Below are positions 15,652-17,019 of a stretch of 17,019 bases of DNA, piece after piece. Source of the DNA: JAYGED01 sp046582565 (GTDB lineage: Bacteria; Pseudomonadota; Alphaproteobacteria; JAAXGF01). Numbering within the stretch: the stretch's first letter is position 1; the number at the start of each line of letters is the position of its first letter. The stretch spans positions 1-17,019 of the forward strand of contig JAYGED010000229.1 in NCBI GenBank assembly GCA_046582565.1, read 5' to 3'. The notes beneath the pieces were generated by a model. That model was not told where the DNA came from, made no database searches, and saw only the letters and a program-made list of their open reading frames with translations. A program made the translations under genes and the position numbers.

Positions 15652-16839
15652 TTAGGATTGGCCTTCGTACTGGACAGTCTGGCCCGGCCTTAGCCGTTCG
15701 TTGCCGCGCACCACCACCAGGTCGCCGGGTTCAAGACCACCCAACACCTCGAAGCGGTTACCGATGGCCACGCCGACGCTGACCAGCCGGCGCTCGACCG
15801 CATCACCGTTCACCACAAAGACGGCGACGCTGTCCACACCGCGGTTGATGGCGTCCTTATGGACCGAGACGATATCTCGCGGCGGCCCTATGGGCAGGGT
15901 GAGGAAAACCGACTGACCATCCGCCAAATTGTCAGCCATGCCGGCGAAATCCGCGGTAAACCGAACCGGCCGTGTCCGAGTTCGCGGATTTTCCTCGACG
16001 CCGACGGCCCGCACGGAGGCCAGGCCCGAGGGCCCGGTATCGAATCGGAAGCTGACCTCGGCATCGGAGCCCAGGGCGCCGAGCCGGTCGTAGGGAACGT
16101 CGGCCTCGATTTCGATATCGTGGTTGTTGACCAGGGTGACCACCGTTGCCCCCATATCAAGATAGGAGCCGACTTCCGTATGGCGCAGGGTGATCACACC
16201 GTCGAACGGCGCGCGTATTACGGTGTCCTCGAGATCGTCGATGGCGATCGCCAGATTGGCGCGGCTGCGCTCGATGCGGGCCTGGTTCTGATCAATCAGG
16301 GACAGGGCTTCCTGAACCTCGGCGCGGGCCACATCGACGTCGCTCAGGGCGACAATGGTTTCCTGCTCGAGATCGTCGAGCCGGGCCTGCGAGAAAGCCG
16401 CCGAGGCGCGCAGGCGGTCCAGCCGCGCATAGGCCTGGCGGGCCAGGGCAAGCCGCGCCTCGGCGCGTCCGACGCCGGCCTGGGCCATGGCGTGGCGCGC
16501 TTCGGCGTTGGCCAGGCTCGCCTTGCTCTCATGGACCTCGGCGGCGGCCACATCACGGCGCCAGGCCGGCCGTTTGCGATCAACCACGGCGATCACATCG
16601 CCACGCCGCACCCGGTCGCCGACCTGGACGCGCATCTCGGCGACAGGGCCGGCAACCCGTGCCGCCACATCGCCGCGCTGGCGCGCTACCAGGCGGCCGA
16701 TCACCGTGAAGGTCTGGCGCAACGGCTCGCGCTTGACCGCATCGACCTGAACCAGAGTCGCTTCGTCTTGCGCCCGAGCGGGAGTCGCCGCGACGCTGGC
16801 GACCAGCGCCAAGGCAAGGATGAGATATCGAGGAATCAT
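15652..16839 (-). CDS. RND efflux periplasmic adaptor (HlyD/MFP family)
   Basis: A 395-residue membrane-fusion protein bridging the RND pump and an outer-membrane channel. It has a signal peptide (MIPRYLILALALVASVAAT, likely cleavage after TPARA), a beta-barrel/lipoyl entry (VIGRLVARQRGDVAARVAG ... VQVGDRVRRGDVIAVVD, about 45-90), a long alanine/arginine-rich alpha-hairpin coiled coil (about 92-205), the second lipoyl half (DTVIRAPFDGVITLRHTEVG, about 210-230), then beta-barrel and membrane-proximal domains ending LRPGQTVQYEGQS. There is no lipobox cysteine, so it is a soluble or peripherally attached form. The frame is open to 16878 only with a TTG start; ATG 16839 is preferred because it opens the signal peptide, although no Shine-Dalgarno is obvious. 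First gene of a two-gene operon; its upstream region is only about 42 bp before the IS630 end. Confidence 0.9.
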   Translation of the reverse strand: MIPRYLILALALVASVAATPARAQDEATLVQVDAVKREPLRQTFTVIGRLVARQRGDVAARVAGPVAEMRVQVGDRVRRGDVIAVVDRKRPAWRRDVAAAEVHESKASLANAEARHAMAQAGVGRAEARLALARQAYARLDRLRASAAFSQARLDDLEQETIVALSDVDVARAEVQEALSLIDQNQARIERSRANLAIAIDDLEDTVIRAPFDGVITLRHTEVGSYLDMGATVVTLVNNHDIEIEADVPYDRLGALGSDAEVSFRFDTGPSGLASVRAVGVEENPRTRTRPVRFTADFAGMADNLADGQSVFLTLPIGPPRDIVSVHKDAINRGVDSVAVFVVNGDAVERRLVSVGVAIGNRFEVLGGLEPGDLVVVRGNERLRPGQTVQYEGQS

Positions 16840-16850
16840 TACGCCGGGAC

Positions 16851-16878
16851 CATATACCGCTACGCTAAGGAAAACCAA
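16851..16878 (-). promoter_or_regulatory. Candidate promoter of the efflux operon
   Basis: Reading leftwards, TTGGTT (16878-16873) and TATATG (16856-16851) lie 16 bp apart. Each is close to the consensus. The pair fills the short gap between the transposase stop and the adaptor ATG, and would give a leader of only about five bases. It is the sole candidate in the gap; alternatively the operon is read through from the IS element. Confidence 0.4.
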
Positions 16879-16880
16879 CA

Positions 16881-16901
16881 GCTAGTGGATTGAATCTAAC
16901 A
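16881..16901. repeat. 21-bp inverted repeat arm (partner at 12452-12472)
   Basis: This arm is the reverse complement of 12452-12472 with a single mismatch. The pair brackets the efflux operon, about 4.4 kb apart. Both arms encode the last codons of an IS630-type transposase and end in CTAGC, pointing inwards. Beyond the shared CTAGC the sequences diverge, which places the IS boundary at or just inside the CTAG. Confidence 0.85.
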
Positions 16902-17019
16902 CTTGGAACCCACGGTTTCTGGCTGCGATGATGTCGTCGGGGTTGGCGCTCCACATGAATGGCTTTGCCTCGGTATCGTTGTGTTCGGCGATGAAGCGGT
17001 TAATGGCGACTTGCAGATC
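16882..17019 (-). CDS. IS630-family transposase, C-terminal part (cut by window edge)
   Basis: The 45 visible residues are the extreme C-terminus of a DDE transposase of the IS630/Tc1-mariner group. KPFMWSANPDDIIAA followed by RGFQVLDSIH and TAG is the recurring ending of this family, after a helix DLQVAINRFIAEHND. The gene enters from the right edge, so its catalytic DDE residues are outside the window and intactness cannot be judged. The TAG stop is part of CTAG, so the stop may be supplied partly by the TA target duplication. Its orientation matches the efflux operon immediately downstream, allowing read-through transcription. Confidence 0.85.
   Translation of the reverse strand, partial: DLQVAINRFIAEHNDTEAKPFMWSANPDDIIAARNRGFQVLDSIH

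Noticed and set aside
15859..16893. Open frame of about 344 codons on the plus strand opposite the efflux adaptor
   Set aside because: Antisense shadow of a well-supported HlyD-type gene; no recognisable motif or ribosome site.

Overview
The window is GC-rich and its gene families look alphaproteobacterial: HflK with a glycine-rich N-terminus, a TPP-riboswitch-controlled ThiZXY-type importer, and strong Shine-Dalgarno sequences at many starts. Rhodospirillales-like is my guess; nothing in the window settles the taxon. The right edge cuts through a transposase gene. I see no tRNA, rRNA, CRISPR array or phage gene.

Layout, left to right. (1) 16-1254, minus: a class III PLP aminotransferase, visibly AT-richer than its neighbours. 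A long non-coding stretch follows (1255-1936), holding a 16-bp tandem repeat and a roughly 190-bp cluster of small hairpin repeats bounded by 10-bp inverted ends. (2) 1937-3984, plus: the hflK-hflC operon, SPFH proteins that regulate the FtsH membrane protease. (3) 4005-5663, minus: a ThDP-dependent enzyme of the acetolactate synthase large-subunit type, convergent with hflC, with a good sigma70-like promoter. (4) 5757-6890, minus: a DauA-like FAD-dependent D-amino-acid dehydrogenase that lacks the residues recalled as conferring D-arginine specificity. (5) 6953-9480, plus: a TPP riboswitch followed by three tightly packed genes, an ATPase, a permease and an NMT1/THI5-type binding protein. This is a thiamine-pyrimidine salvage importer repressed when thiamine pyrophosphate is plentiful. 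(6) 9488-9925, minus: a small exported cupin. (7) 10155-12382, plus: a decayed gene for a membrane-anchored spermidine-synthase-like protein, with one nonsense codon, three frame changes and loss of the SAM-binding glycine loop. (8) 12468-16839, minus: an RND efflux operon (periplasmic adaptor, then inner-membrane pump) without an outer-membrane channel gene. (9) 16882-17019, minus: the C-terminal end of an IS630-family transposase running off the window.

The most notable structure is around the efflux operon. The last codons of an IS630-type transposase occur on both sides of it in inverted orientation: intact coding sequence on the right, and a scrap of about 33 bp on the left. Both stop at a CTAG tetranucleotide, the kind of TA target these elements use. 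The left CTAG also supplies the stop codon of the pump gene. Together with the neighbouring pseudogene this marks 10.1-17.0 kb as a rearranged, IS-shaped region, whereas 1.9-9.9 kb looks like ordinary, intact chromosomal gene content. I did not find a convincing previously undescribed system.
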